Part shown: in pieces, positions 1-8,316 of the stretch | How positions within the stretch are numbered: the first letter of the stretch is position 1 | Layout: every line of letters begins with the position of its first letter | Source of the DNA: a bacterium | GTDB lineage: Bacteria > Krumholzibacteriota > Krumholzibacteriia > LZORAL124-64-63 | DNA length: 64,000 nt | NCBI GenBank assembly: GCA_016703265.1 | Contig: JADJCK010000004.1 | Coordinates: forward strand, 248,001-312,000 | Direction: 5' to 3' | Notes under the pieces: model-generated | What the model was told of the DNA's origin: nothing | Database searches by the model: none | The model's input: the letters and a program-made list of their open reading frames with translations, nothing else | Program-made: the position numbers and the translations under genes

Positions 1-1454
1 CGGATTGACGCCACGGCATTGCGGCGCACTTCACGGCCGAGAACGTCGCCGAGGAATGTCCTCAAGGCTACGGAACCATAGCGTTGTGCAGCGAACCTGA
101 GTCCGCCTGCTGCCATGGAGCCCGCTTCATCAGCGCCTACCCGTTCACGCAATGTCAGCCAGGCATCCAGGTCGTGACGATCAACGACTTCCATATCTGC
201 CCTGCCGCAATCCCCGGCGTCGGCGATGGCGGAATCGACGCCGGCAACCGTTCCAGGCCACCAGGACACGAACCCGTCCAGTACCCACGACGTCTGCTCG
301 CGCTCCAGCCGCCCGAGGCTCCGGGCCAGGAGTGCTTCCCGAATCACGCGCGCTCGGAGCTCCTCGCCCTCGCCGGCCAGCAGACGCAGATCCAACCTCA
401 GCATCACGCCCTGTTCGTGAACTATGTCGCCAGGACTGATCTCATGTGGAAGCATGTTTCGACGGTGCACGAGATGTACCGGCGGCAGGTCCTCACAGTC
501 CAGATAAGTGGCCAATCGGTCGAGATCCCCGCTTATCCATTGCGCCACCCGTTCCATTGCGGCCTGCTCCTCCGGTAGCAGATCACCGACAGCAGACGCC
601 ACGACGACGCGCGTACGCAGGCTGACGATCTCTACGGCGCCGGGGAACTGGAGGGGGCGATTGTGCTTTCGATTCTCGTCGTACGTGAAGCGTATGATTG
701 CAATCGCGAGCAGCAGACTGATGATCACCGTACGCTCCCTGGAGGACATTCGCTGCGCCAGCGCCGGGCCCAGGTGCCCCCCGAAACCCGCTCCCAGCGC
801 GAACGCCACAGAGATCCAGACCAGGCTGGCAAAAGCAGCCACAAGCAGAGCGACCACTGGAAAGTCGTAGCGCTCGTAAGCGAAATCGGAACCCACGAGA
901 GCCCAAGGCATCGCGTGTTCAAAGCCGCGGGCGGGCAGGGTTGGCATGAACACCAGGACGGCAATCGTCACCACGACAACTGCGAGCCGGTAGCGCCCGG
1001 TGAAGGCCCAGGCGAATGTGAAGCTGTACACGAGACCGGCATGAGCGAAGGACCGGGCTGCGATGATCGCAATCTGCCGCGCCGTCACGGCATCTGTTGT
1101 TCTGCCGGCCCAGACGGCCAGGCCCAAACCGACCGCCAGTCCCAAACCGACCGCCGCTATTCCCAGTATGAACTTGATGGCAACCATACGGCTGCGTGAG
1201 ATCGGAATGCCGTCAATGAAGACATGAACCGGATGATGGTACTCCGAGGCAACCAGAGCCTGGGCCAGCACGAGACAGCTGATGGGCAGCAGACTGAAAT
1301 GGAGCAGCCGCAGAGCTTCCAGCGGCGTGTCGTTGGACTTCCCGATCACCGGCAGCGCGGCTATCAGCAGTACGCTCCCCGCAATCACGAGTACAGTGGC
1401 GAGGAGCAGGCCGCGGTGCTGGCGCCATTCCTTGACGAGAATTCCGTACGTCAT
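1..1454 (-). CDS. ABC-2 type transporter permease, partial (runs off left edge)
   Basis: The minus-strand frame from an ATG at 1454 stays open to base 1 (484 codons), so the C-terminus is missing. The N-terminal half reads as an ABC-2 permease: it starts MTYGILVKEWRQHR, a typical cytoplasmic lead-in, followed by several hydrophobic segments at roughly residues 15-37, 50-70, 95-120, 150-170 and 195-225. The rest, from about residue 240, is soluble and of unknown family, which fits a permease with a large extra domain. Its ATG overlaps the stop of the ATPase gene (ATGA), so the two are translationally coupled and form one exporter. Substrate cannot be told. Confidence 0.75.
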   Translation of the reverse strand, partial: MTYGILVKEWRQHRGLLLATVLVIAGSVLLIAALPVIGKSNDTPLEALRLLHFSLLPISCLVLAQALVASEYHHPVHVFIDGIPISRSRMVAIKFILGIAAVGLGLAVGLGLAVWAGRTTDAVTARQIAIIAARSFAHAGLVYSFTFAWAFTGRYRLAVVVVTIAVLVFMPTLPARGFEHAMPWALVGSDFAYERYDFPVVALLVAAFASLVWISVAFALGAGFGGHLGPALAQRMSSRERTVIISLLLAIAIIRFTYDENRKHNRPLQFPGAVEIVSLRTRVVVASAVGDLLPEEQAAMERVAQWISGDLDRLATYLDCEDLPPVHLVHRRNMLPHEISPGDIVHEQGVMLRLDLRLLAGEGEELRARVIREALLARSLGRLEREQTSWVLDGFVSWWPGTVAGVDSAIADAGDCGRADMEVVDRHDLDAWLTLRERVGADEAGSMAAGGLRFAAQRYGSVALRTFLGDVLGREVRRNAVASI

Positions 1455-2380
1455 GACGAGGCTGCCGGCGCGCGTACGAACGCCACAAAGATGTCCTCAA
1501 GCGACAGCGGTACGCGGGTCGATCCTGGAGGCAACGTGTCGTCCGACCACGCACCAGAGCGCGAGTGCAGTGTGACTCGCCGCATCTCGTCAATGGTGGC
1601 GTCGTTCCAGATAGCGAGATCGTTGTTCTGCGGCAGGTCGGCGCCAACCGGCACGAGGTATTGCCGCACACGATCGCGAAGCTCAGCCATCGCGCCCTCG
1701 AAGCGCATACGTCCCTGATGGATGATGCCGACGCGATCCGCACAGCGCTCCACCTCGTCGATCAGATGGGACGAGAACAGGGTTGTGCATCCGCGTTGGC
1801 GGGCTTGCTGCGTCACGAGCTCCATGAACTCACGGCGAGCGAGCGGATCCAGCCCGGCCGTGGGTTCGTCCAGGACCAGCAGATCGGGGTGGGGCGCCAC
1901 CGCGAGGGCCAGAGCCAGTTTGGCCGTCATGCCCCCCGACAGCTCGCTGCACCGCCGTCGCTCCGGGATATCGAAGATCCTGAGCAGGCGGGCGAACTCC
2001 GCTCCGTCCCAAGTGGGGTAGCAGGCGCCGACGAAACGGCCCAGATCGGCACATGTCATCCACGGATAGAAGTGTTGTTCCTGAGAGACGTAGCCAATAC
2101 GTCGCTTTTCCTGGATGGAAACCCGCCGTATAGGCCTGCCGAGCAGCTTGAATGTGCCGGCGTCAGCCGAGAGGATTCCCATCAAGAGACGAATTGTAGT
2201 AGTCTTGCCGGCGCCGTTGACGCCGAGAAAGCCGTAGATCTCGCCACAGCGCACCGTAAGATCGACTCCGTCGACCGCGGCAAACTTGCCGAAGCTGCGC
2301 CTCAGTCCGCGTACTTCCAGGAATGCCGCTGCGCCATCCGAAGTCGCCACCAGTGGGCTCGGTTCGTTGGGCAAGTGCAC
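1451..2380 (-). CDS. ABC transporter ATP-binding protein
   Basis: Cytoplasmic ATPase subunit of an ABC-2 exporter. It has Walker A (GVNGAGKTT, near residue 50), a signature loop (LSGGMTAKL) followed directly by Walker B (LLVLDEPTAGLD), and the switch histidine in SSHLIDE. The C-terminal 80 residues are the usual accessory tail ending LEDIFVAFVRAP, as in YtrB/CcmA-type ATPases. I chose the GTG at 2380 because GAGGA lies about 9 bases upstream; an alternative GTG lies 9 bases further out. The permease gene follows with an ATGA overlap. A plus-strand gene starts about 580 bases away in the opposite direction. Confidence 0.85.
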   Translation of the reverse strand: MHLPNEPSPLVATSDGAAAFLEVRGLRRSFGKFAAVDGVDLTVRCGEIYGFLGVNGAGKTTTIRLLMGILSADAGTFKLLGRPIRRVSIQEKRRIGYVSQEQHFYPWMTCADLGRFVGACYPTWDGAEFARLLRIFDIPERRRCSELSGGMTAKLALALAVAPHPDLLVLDEPTAGLDPLARREFMELVTQQARQRGCTTLFSSHLIDEVERCADRVGIIHQGRMRFEGAMAELRDRVRQYLVPVGADLPQNNDLAIWNDATIDEMRRVTLHSRSGAWSDDTLPPGSTRVPLSLEDIFVAFVRAPAASS

Positions 2381-2964
2381 GTCACTCACTCCTCGGGTTC
2401 GCGGACCATCCCGGATCGATCCGAATCGATCGGCGCCTGTCGTCATCTGCCTTGGTGGCCCGGGTTTCTGAAAATCCACGGCGCGGGTTTCGCGGGTACG
2501 GTCGGCCGTAGGCGCTCCCTGGGCGCGAACCAGCATCGGCGATCTTGTGAGTTATCGTCAACTGCCGATCGACGTTGCCCTGTTGCCGACGGACGCGTGG
2601 ACTGCGGGCTCCTGATCCGGCTGCGCGCGGCAACCAATTCGTGAATCTGATTCAACGGCCTGACTCTCAGCAGCTTCAGCGTGAAACGCGAACAGATCCG
2701 GCAGCATTTTCTTGTAGCATGAGCGGGCAAGAAGGCAGGGAGAACGCGGCGAGACACATCTGCCCGTGTTTGAGACCGTCCGCCGACCCCGTCCAGGGCG
2801 CTTCGGTGCCCGGGTTTCTTGCCGCTATCGGGGCACCGCAAAGCGGCCGCCCCGCGGCTTCAGCGACTCGCTCTGTCACACGAACTGCCAACTGGCGACT
2901 ATCACATCACGGCCCACGCCGACGCAGTAGCCAATTGTCGAGCCAATCCCAGGCGAGGTTAATC
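2381..2964. other. Intergenic region between divergent genes
   Basis: No gene is supported here on either strand. The stretch separates the ABC ATPase (minus) from the secreted protein at 2965 (plus) and must hold both promoters, but I see no clear consensus boxes. Short open frames across it lack ribosome binding sites and protein-like composition. Confidence 0.5.
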
Positions 2965-3735
2965 ATGAATCGATCACCTTTGGTTTCGGCCGCCTACCGG
3001 ACGGCCTTCGTCGCGCTCGCGCTTCTTGGCATCCTCGGTGTCCAGCGAGCGCAGGCCGGTAGCGCCTCTGTGCGCGAGCTCTATGCCCTTCAGAAGTTCG
3101 ATGACGTGATCGTTGCGTGTCGCGGGAAAACCGATCACGAGAGCACGATCATGCGCGCCCTGGCCCTGTCGGAGAAGGCCGCCCTCTACAGGCAGTCGGT
3201 CGACAAGAAAGACCTGGACGCCGCAACTAAGAGCCTGAAGGACGAGCTGGCGGCCGCCGATCTGGAGCTGCTGGCCGATCTGGCGGCGATCTCCACCAAC
3301 CCCAACGGATCCGCACTGGCGACCAAGCTGATGCAGGGCGTCCTACAGCGCGTGTCGACGCTCGAGGACATGAATCTTGTCGTAGAAGCGCTGAAAGCCA
3401 ATCCGGGCCCACTGGGTACGGAGGCCGCCCTCAAGTCCGTGGCACGCCATCTCGACTACGTGCGCGCCTATGTTAACGACGGGGGCACCATGCCTGAACC
3501 GGAGCGCCTGTTCTTCGCCCGTGAAGATCTGATAGCTCTGCTTGTGGGCCAGCTTGAGACCAAGGGTTGCGCGTCCGTCGCCCAGAAGTGCTTGGTGTTG
3601 ATCGAGGAACCCGCGTTGATGCCCTGCGAGAGCCGCGGCGGCGAGGCCGCGCTGGAGACGGCGCGCAAGATCCGCGCCGCCATAGCGACTCGGGAGAAGA
3701 AGCTGCCGGGAAGCGCCTGGCATGGGAAGCACTGA
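2965..3735 (+). CDS. Secreted hypothetical helical protein
   Basis: The 256-residue product starts with a Sec signal peptide (MNRSPLVSAAYRTAF, then a hydrophobic stretch ending VQRAQA, cleavage near residue 31). The mature part is rich in Ala, Leu, Lys and Glu and looks all-helical, resembling tandem TPR/HEAT-like helices, with four cysteines near the C-terminal side. I do not recognise the family. GAGG lies 8 bases before the ATG. The next gene follows after about 340 bases on the same strand. Confidence 0.65.
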   Translation: MNRSPLVSAAYRTAFVALALLGILGVQRAQAGSASVRELYALQKFDDVIVACRGKTDHESTIMRALALSEKAALYRQSVDKKDLDAATKSLKDELAAADLELLADLAAISTNPNGSALATKLMQGVLQRVSTLEDMNLVVEALKANPGPLGTEAALKSVARHLDYVRAYVNDGGTMPEPERLFFAREDLIALLVGQLETKGCASVAQKCLVLIEEPALMPCESRGGEAALETARKIRAAIATREKKLPGSAWHGKH

Positions 3736-4079
3736 CACCCGCCAGCGACGGAGGTCACGATCCCCTTGGCATAGTGATCGAAGGCGCGAAGTTCCTTGAC
3801 GGCGTGCTGGAGTAGGCCGCCGGGCAAGAGGTCATACACAACACATGGCCATTGCTCTAAATGACACGTGGTCACCCCGCGTCGTCGGCCACACTCCAGC
3901 CGACGCCTTTGACTGTGATGTCCTCGGCGAACTATCACGAACGCCGCGCAAACTGGACTGTCACACGCCCGTAGTCGCAGCGACAAACATCGCTGTTGGC
4001 GCTGAGGCCGCACACCGGCCACGCAGCCAGATCGAGCAGATCATCGCGGGGCAACGAGATCAAACAGGGAGCACGAGAC
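3736..4079. other. Intergenic stretch without a supported gene
   Basis: Nothing coding is convincing here. A frame covering 3845-4465 exists but has no ribosome binding site and overlaps the small membrane-protein gene at 4080 out of frame. Confidence 0.4.
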
Positions 4080-4349
4080 ATGAGACAGGATGCAATGCGC
4101 AGGCTGAAGTTCGGAATGATTTGGCTGGTCGGGGGGATCATTGTGACCGTCGGTTCCTTTGCGGTTGCCGAGGACGGCGGCAGCTACGTCGTGGCTTGGG
4201 GAGCCATCGCCTGGGGAGTGATCCAGGTGCTGCGCGGGCTGGTGGGTATCGCCAGGTCATCGCGCGAGCACGCCGACCCGTCTGTGGGTGGCATCGTGGG
4301 ATCAGCGGTTTCCGCCGGCTTCGAGCGCGCCAAGAGGGGCGACGACTGA
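4080..4349 (+). CDS. Small two-helix membrane protein
   Basis: The 89-residue product has two hydrophobic segments (about residues 11-29 and 36-55) separated by a short acidic loop (AEDGGSY), then a charged cytoplasmic tail. This layout is common in small membrane proteins of unknown function; no motif points to a role. The ATG at 4080 follows CAGGGAG with good spacing, and upstream in-frame sequence does not look protein-like. Confidence 0.6.
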   Translation: MRQDAMRRLKFGMIWLVGGIIVTVGSFAVAEDGGSYVVAWGAIAWGVIQVLRGLVGIARSSREHADPSVGGIVGSAVSAGFERAKRGDD

Positions 4350-4777
4350 TTCCGAGCGTGAATCCTCCCCTGATCGCGCTGAACGCCGCGGGGATTGAGC
4401 CACAAGATGAGTGCCCCGCCGTGATTCACCGTGTCCATCGCCAACCCCTCGCGATAGCCCTCTGACACCCCCTGAATGTATCCCCCACCTGGGCGCCGTA
4501 TCCGCCCTGCGCGGCTCGTCTAATGCACCACGGGCACCTGCTCAAGTTCGAATGAAGGAGTTCGCGGCTGAAGGAGGCCGCGGCCCGGGTTGCAAACCGC
4601 GGCACGCGTGCCTAGAATGCGACCGTCCAGTCGGGGCCGGGTGGAGGAAGTTGACCTGGCCACAGGTAGGGGACGTTGGGGTGGCCGCCGGGGGCGGCGG
4701 TCATCGGGCCAGAATCGGTGTCAGAAAGCGACTATTAGCTGGAGCGGTTCTTCGTCTCAATCAGGTGACGACCGACA
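4350..4777. other. Intergenic stretch without a supported gene
   Basis: I find no convincing coding sequence, RNA gene or repeat between the small membrane protein and the 99-residue gene at 4778. Confidence 0.4.
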
Positions 4778-5077
4778 ATGACCTTTGACTCCCTGTATTC
4801 CAGATTCGCCTGGCAACCTATTCGCGATTGCCCCGGCCGGTTCGTCTTGCGCGGGGTCACGGCGACCGTTGGGCTTGTGGATCTGCTTGACGAGACGATG
4901 GTCGCTCGGCGTTTTGATTCGGTGCATGCGAAGGATGCCGTCTGGGTCGCTCGGTTCGACGATGGCGGGGTGATTTCGTATCAGCGAGGCGATGGGACCT
5001 GGCTGCACACGCTCTGCACGCCGGCGGGACTTGAGCGCAAGCTAAGGCAGCTAGAAATCCCCTACAGCGACTCTTGA
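4778..5077 (+). CDS. Hypothetical protein, 99 aa
   Basis: A compact soluble protein without signal peptide or membrane segment, starting MTFDSLYSRF and ending PYSDS. Alternating hydrophobic residues (RFVLRGV, VGLVDLL, VWVARFDDGGVISYQ) suggest a small beta-rich fold. I do not recognise the family. CAGGTGACGACCGACA precedes the ATG, so the ribosome binding site is weak. The gene faces a convergent minus-strand gene that ends at 5154. Confidence 0.55.
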   Translation: MTFDSLYSRFAWQPIRDCPGRFVLRGVTATVGLVDLLDETMVARRFDSVHAKDAVWVARFDDGGVISYQRGDGTWLHTLCTPAGLERKLRQLEIPYSDS

Positions 5078-5153
5078 TCTTGCCGGCGCGCGGCGCCATG
5101 AAAAATGGTGGCGGCAATGCGGCTCCAAGGCATGCTTACAGAAATGCGCCCCC

Positions 5154-5660
5154 TCAACCTGGTTTCGCCTCCAAGAGCTGTCCGACCTTCTCTATCAGCA
5201 CGGCAACGTCATTTCTGGCATGTTCAATGAATTCCAGATCGGAAGCACGCGCATCCCCAACAAATAGATCTATTGCGTAACCAACTCCGGGAGTGATTGC
5301 GTAGAGAACCTCGCCCTCGTCAGGGTGGGCGGGATCAGGAATGTGAATAGCCCACGGGTTAGTGCTTGCTGACTTGTATCTCTCAGTGATCTCCATCAAC
5401 TCGGACTTGGTCATGGAAATTTCTTTGAACTGAGAAAGAAGCCTAGGTATATCACTGCGCGCCGCCACGATGAAGTGCAAGTCCTCGCCGGGTCCCCCGG
5501 GGATTTCAATATAGTCACCAGTCGTGGGTTTTCCCGGCTTGTGTCCAACGACAATGGTGCTGGTATGACTGTCGGACGGGCCTTCGGGTTTGGCCCACCA
5601 GGGCAACTTCGTCGCAGCACCGCAGCGACAGGCGATCTCCAGAAGAACTGGATCGTTCAT
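5154..5660 (-). CDS. Hypothetical protein with N-terminal CxC-type metal site
   Basis: The 168-residue product begins MNDPVLLEIACRCGAATKLPWW, where C-x-C could be half of a metal site, but no second pair is obvious. The remainder is soluble, with the segment EGEVLYAITPGVGYAIDLF near residue 120. No family recognised. The start at 5660 was preferred over the ATG 24 bases upstream because the downstream residues look more protein-like. A scrap of IS3 transposase lies directly upstream. Confidence 0.55.
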   Translation of the reverse strand: MNDPVLLEIACRCGAATKLPWWAKPEGPSDSHTSTIVVGHKPGKPTTGDYIEIPGGPGEDLHFIVAARSDIPRLLSQFKEISMTKSELMEITERYKSASTNPWAIHIPDPAHPDEGEVLYAITPGVGYAIDLFVGDARASDLEFIEHARNDVAVLIEKVGQLLEAKPG

Positions 5661-5673
5661 TGCGCATCTCTTG

Positions 5674-5775
5674 TCAGATTGCATTGTGCCTCCAATTGTC
5701 CCAGATCTTCATCACGGCATCGGCCTCACCCAGAATCCCAATGATCTGAGTCTCTGTGATCTCGGACGTCCTCAT
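5674..5775 (-). pseudogene. IS3-family OrfA (transposase) N-terminal remnant
   Basis: The 33-residue frame starts MRTSEITETQIIGIL after a good GGAGG. This matches the opening helix of IS3-family OrfA proteins, which typically read as FTEEQIIGILKEAEAG. The match ends after about 22 residues and the frame runs into unrelated sequence and a stop, so only the first part of the helix-turn-helix is left. It indicates a past IS3 insertion at the edge of the attC-like cluster. Confidence 0.55.
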
Positions 5776-5901
5776 CGGAACCTCCTGGCTGCAGTACGCC
5801 AAGAAGCTCCGCTTCTCAACTGTCTGGATTCGGGGGCAGCTTACGCTGGCACTCACAACCTATTGTCGACGCGACGGCAAGTGGGTGACACAGATCTCGC
5901 A

Positions 5902-5996
5902 GCCCAACACCTTGCTTCAGTGGCGGGTGCGGTTGGCGCAGGCACTGCTTTGCGCAGCCCGTTGCAACCGTGACCATCAGCCGCAAACAGAAGTTT
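5902..5996 (-). repeat. attC-like recombination site A (degraded distal arm)
   Basis: On the plus strand it opens with GCCCAAC, the RYYYAAC core; read on the minus strand this is GTTGGGC, a perfect GTTRRRY R' box. The inner arm GCTTCAGTGG and the central inverted segment around GGTTGGCGCAGGC match the other sites. The distal arm (to AGAAGTTT) has diverged. It lies 3' of the 6116-6448 gene, where a cassette's attC belongs. Confidence 0.55.
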
Positions 5997-6071
5997 CGGC
6001 GCCGGTCCCCGACCGGAAAAGCCAACCCGCCCCGCTCCCACCCGCGCGGCCACGTGCAATCTCAACTGTTT

Positions 6072-6090
6072 GGCGGTGCTGGACACCGCC
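6072..6090. terminator. Hairpin downstream of the 6116-6448 gene
   Basis: GGCGGTG-CTGGA-CACCGCC forms a perfect 7-bp stem with a 5-base loop, 26 bases past the stop codon on the minus strand. There is no long T-run after it, so termination is only a suggestion. Confidence 0.4.
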
Positions 6091-6115
6091 TAGTCACGTT
6101 TCTGGCTGCTGAGAA

Positions 6116-6448
6116 TCACCTCGCGGGCGCAATGGTGTAGATGGCCACGAAGTCAGGATCGACCAGAACTTCGCCAGTAGTTCGAAGATGATACTCCCCC
6201 GGCGTGGCCACATGAATGGCTGATGTATCGGGTGGCAGATTGAACTGCTCGCCCTCTCTCATTCCCTCCAGGCCCAGCAGGATTCCTTCGCGACTGTGCG
6301 CTCGCAGAACTCGGCCATAAAACTGCCCCTGCTTCTTGATCTCCCCGTTCTCTTCGAGAAACGTAAGGCCGACGAGTACTACCGAGCCAGTGAGAGACTG
6401 GGCGAATTCCTCGTTCCATGGTGTTTCGTCCGGTCGTGAATCAGTCAT
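6116..6448 (-). CDS. Hypothetical protein of a type common in integron cassettes
   Basis: The 110-residue soluble product contains SLTGSVVLVGLTFLEENGEI, a middle block GREGEQFNLPPDTSAIHVA-like, and near its end a block TGEVLVDPDFVAIYTI. From memory of cassette proteins, the order [GLTxLxxxGxxxxQxQFxG]-[EFNLPPDxSAI]-[LRSTGEVVxDPDF] recurs in hypothetical proteins from environmental integron arrays. Function is unknown. An attC-like site lies on each side (A downstream, B upstream), making this a one-gene cassette. Confidence 0.7.
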   Translation of the reverse strand: MTDSRPDETPWNEEFAQSLTGSVVLVGLTFLEENGEIKKQGQFYGRVLRAHSREGILLGLEGMREGEQFNLPPDTSAIHVATPGEYHLRTTGEVLVDPDFVAIYTIAPAR

Positions 6449-6491
6449 TCACTTCTCCTCAAAAGTTGTGTCCAGACGGCGTGGAGCAGCT

Positions 6492-6586
6492 GCCCAGCGC
6501 CGGCTTCAGCAGCGAAGACGACTGGCGTTGGCCGTGTGCATACACGGACCGTGACCGGCGGCTTCGTCTGCTGCAAGATCCGGCCA
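6492..6586 (-). repeat. attC-like recombination site B
   Basis: Inverted arms CTTCAGCAGCGAAG and CTTCGTCTGCTGCAAG pair with offset, extrahelical bases, as in attC hairpins, around a central palindromic segment (GTGTGCATACACGGACC). The outer core box reads GCCCAGC in place of GCCCAAC, one base from consensus. It separates the genes at 6116-6448 and 6813-7577. Confidence 0.6.
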
Positions 6587-6812
6587 GGTGCCATCCACCG
6601 TCGCGATTCATGGCCCTCGCGACCTGCCATCGCCAGGACGCCTCTTCCTTCCGGGCAAGCCGTACTCGTGAAGCATACTCGCTGGCAGCACCGTTCCAAG
6701 ATTCGGCAGCGCAGAAGAGAGCGCCGCGCATCCGCGTTCTCGATGTGTATGCGCACGACGCTATTGGCTGCTGCAAATCTGCTCAGAGATCGCGCTTTCG
6801 GAGTATCCAGCC

Positions 6813-7577
6813 TCATCTCGGAAGAGCCCCTTCAAGCTCCACCCGAAGCGGCCACCGACCCTGCAGCTTACCCGCCTCCAAGTAGTCGTGGTGGAAGTAG
6901 CTGATGACCCATGCCGCTGAGCCGGGAAGTAGCGGTAGCAGCACACAGTCCGAGTTGGGGTTGCAAAGAAGAATGTCGGCCCAGCGGTCACGAAGCGTCG
7001 CGCTTTCGATCAACGCCGCCATCGATTCGTACTCCCAGAGAGCGACTGCATACTCATCCGCAGAACCGGTCAGCAACGTCTCGACGGCGACCTTCGCTAT
7101 CGGCGCTTCCGTCGCCTCCGGCCACCGCCCCGAGTACACCAGCTCGAACCGGCCCGTGTCGAGTTGGGGTGCCCAGGGAGCCCACGCCACTTGCGCCTCA
7201 TGTGCCCAATCCGTGACAAGCGCTCGCGCCTCCGCATCCAAGATCCACGCACTCTCCGTCACATGCGCGAGTCCGAGATTTTCGAGAGCACTCCGATCGC
7301 TGGTAAGGTGCCGGCCCAACATGCGGAAGAGTGCGGGAGCGCCGCGGCATTCGCAATGCGCGATGCAGTACTCTCCAAAAGGGGAGCGCCTGATCGCAGG
7401 CGGAAGGCCTTGCGTCCAAAGGCGCAGTTCGTCAACCGTGCGCAACTCGGCCAGACGCGCGCCGAACCCCGCTGGTTGCCAGCGACGATCATCAGAGCCA
7501 ATTGCCCGGACCAAATGGTCCCATCGACGCACGACCGCGTCTCTCAAGTCCTTGTCAAACATGTCACCATTACTCAT
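6813..7577 (-). CDS. Hypothetical cassette-borne protein, 254 aa
   Basis: A soluble protein with many Trp and Ala residues, starting MSNGDMFDKDLRDAVV. The start at 7577 follows GGAG by 8 bases; an in-frame ATG at 7613 lies within the upstream attC-like site and is less likely. No signal peptide, membrane segment or recognised motif. It is bounded by attC-like sites B (3') and C (5'), consistent with a one-gene cassette. Confidence 0.65.
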   Translation of the reverse strand: MSNGDMFDKDLRDAVVRRWDHLVRAIGSDDRRWQPAGFGARLAELRTVDELRLWTQGLPPAIRRSPFGEYCIAHCECRGAPALFRMLGRHLTSDRSALENLGLAHVTESAWILDAEARALVTDWAHEAQVAWAPWAPQLDTGRFELVYSGRWPEATEAPIAKVAVETLLTGSADEYAVALWEYESMAALIESATLRDRWADILLCNPNSDCVLLPLLPGSAAWVISYFHHDYLEAGKLQGRWPLRVELEGALPR

Positions 7578-7611
7578 GCCCGCCACTCCTTCATACAGCA
7601 CGGCCGCATGC

Positions 7612-7709
7612 ACCTAACACCAGCTTCAGCAGCGAAGACGGCTGGCGCGGACCGTGCATCAGCACGAGCCATTACAGATGGCCTCATCTGCTGCAGGCTT
7701 TGGTTGACA
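7612..7709 (-). repeat. attC-like recombination site C (best preserved of this cluster)
   Basis: A 98-bp imperfect palindrome. The plus strand starts with ACCTAAC (GTTAGGT on the minus strand, a perfect R' box) and ends with GTTGACA. Arms CAGCTTCAGCAGCGAAG and CATCTGCTGCAGGC pair with displaced bases, the hallmark of attC hairpins. It sits between the 3' end of the gene at 7743-8294 and the start of the next gene. Confidence 0.7.
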
Positions 7710-7742
7710 CTTGACACCGCATCAACGGCATAACGGTTTCCA

Positions 7743-8294
7743 CTAGCCGTCACTTGAGCCCAATTCTCTGTAGATGCCACCAGGGCCTCCGTGATTCCTG
7801 CTCTTGCGACGCGTCATCACCATCTCCAGCGCGCCAAAACGCACCGCGATTTCCCTGTACGGCCCACCCGCCTCATCGCGACCGACCCAGAAGATCATCC
7901 TATGCTCAAACAGCCCAGCGGCGATGGCGTCCACTTCATCACGGAGCAGTTCGGCGCAGTGACTGCCCGTGTCGTCTTGAAGAGTCGCCACCGAGCGCCA
8001 AGCCCCGGCGTCGGTGTTCTCCAGATCCACCGCGGCATACTTGAGGTCAAGATCGAAGTACCCACGGTCAAGATCGCCACACCGAAGCACAAGATGCAGA
8101 CTGCACGCAATTCGATCCAGCGTAACGGCACGAATTAGACCATCGTGAAGACTGACTTCAGACGCCAGAGCATATAGAGCCGGCGGAAGCACAGGCTTGA
8201 GCTGGCGGACATGATCGCCATATGCAGAAGCCACTGCCCGGCGCTCGCCATCAGGCATATCACCGGACAACCACCTGTCCGTAAAGTATCTCAC
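7743..8294 (-). CDS. Hypothetical protein, 183 aa
   Basis: The product starts with a GTG at 8294 (VRYFTDRWLSGDM, with GGGGG 8 bases upstream). The opening R/K-Y-F-T-x-x-W is reminiscent of DUF4085-like proteins, but I would not assign the family on that alone. The rest is soluble with a conserved-looking LHDGLIRAV and VDLENTD. An attC-like site follows it, and the NADAR gene lies 22 bases upstream on the same strand, so it could be the first cassette or the last gene of the island. Confidence 0.6.
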   Translation of the reverse strand: MRYFTDRWLSGDMPDGERRAVASAYGDHVRQLKPVLPPALYALASEVSLHDGLIRAVTLDRIACSLHLVLRCGDLDRGYFDLDLKYAAVDLENTDAGAWRSVATLQDDTGSHCAELLRDEVDAIAAGLFEHRMIFWVGRDEAGGPYREIAVRFGALEMVMTRRKSRNHGGPGGIYRELGSSDG

Positions 8295-8316
8295 AGCCGC
8301 ACCCCCGATCCATCTC

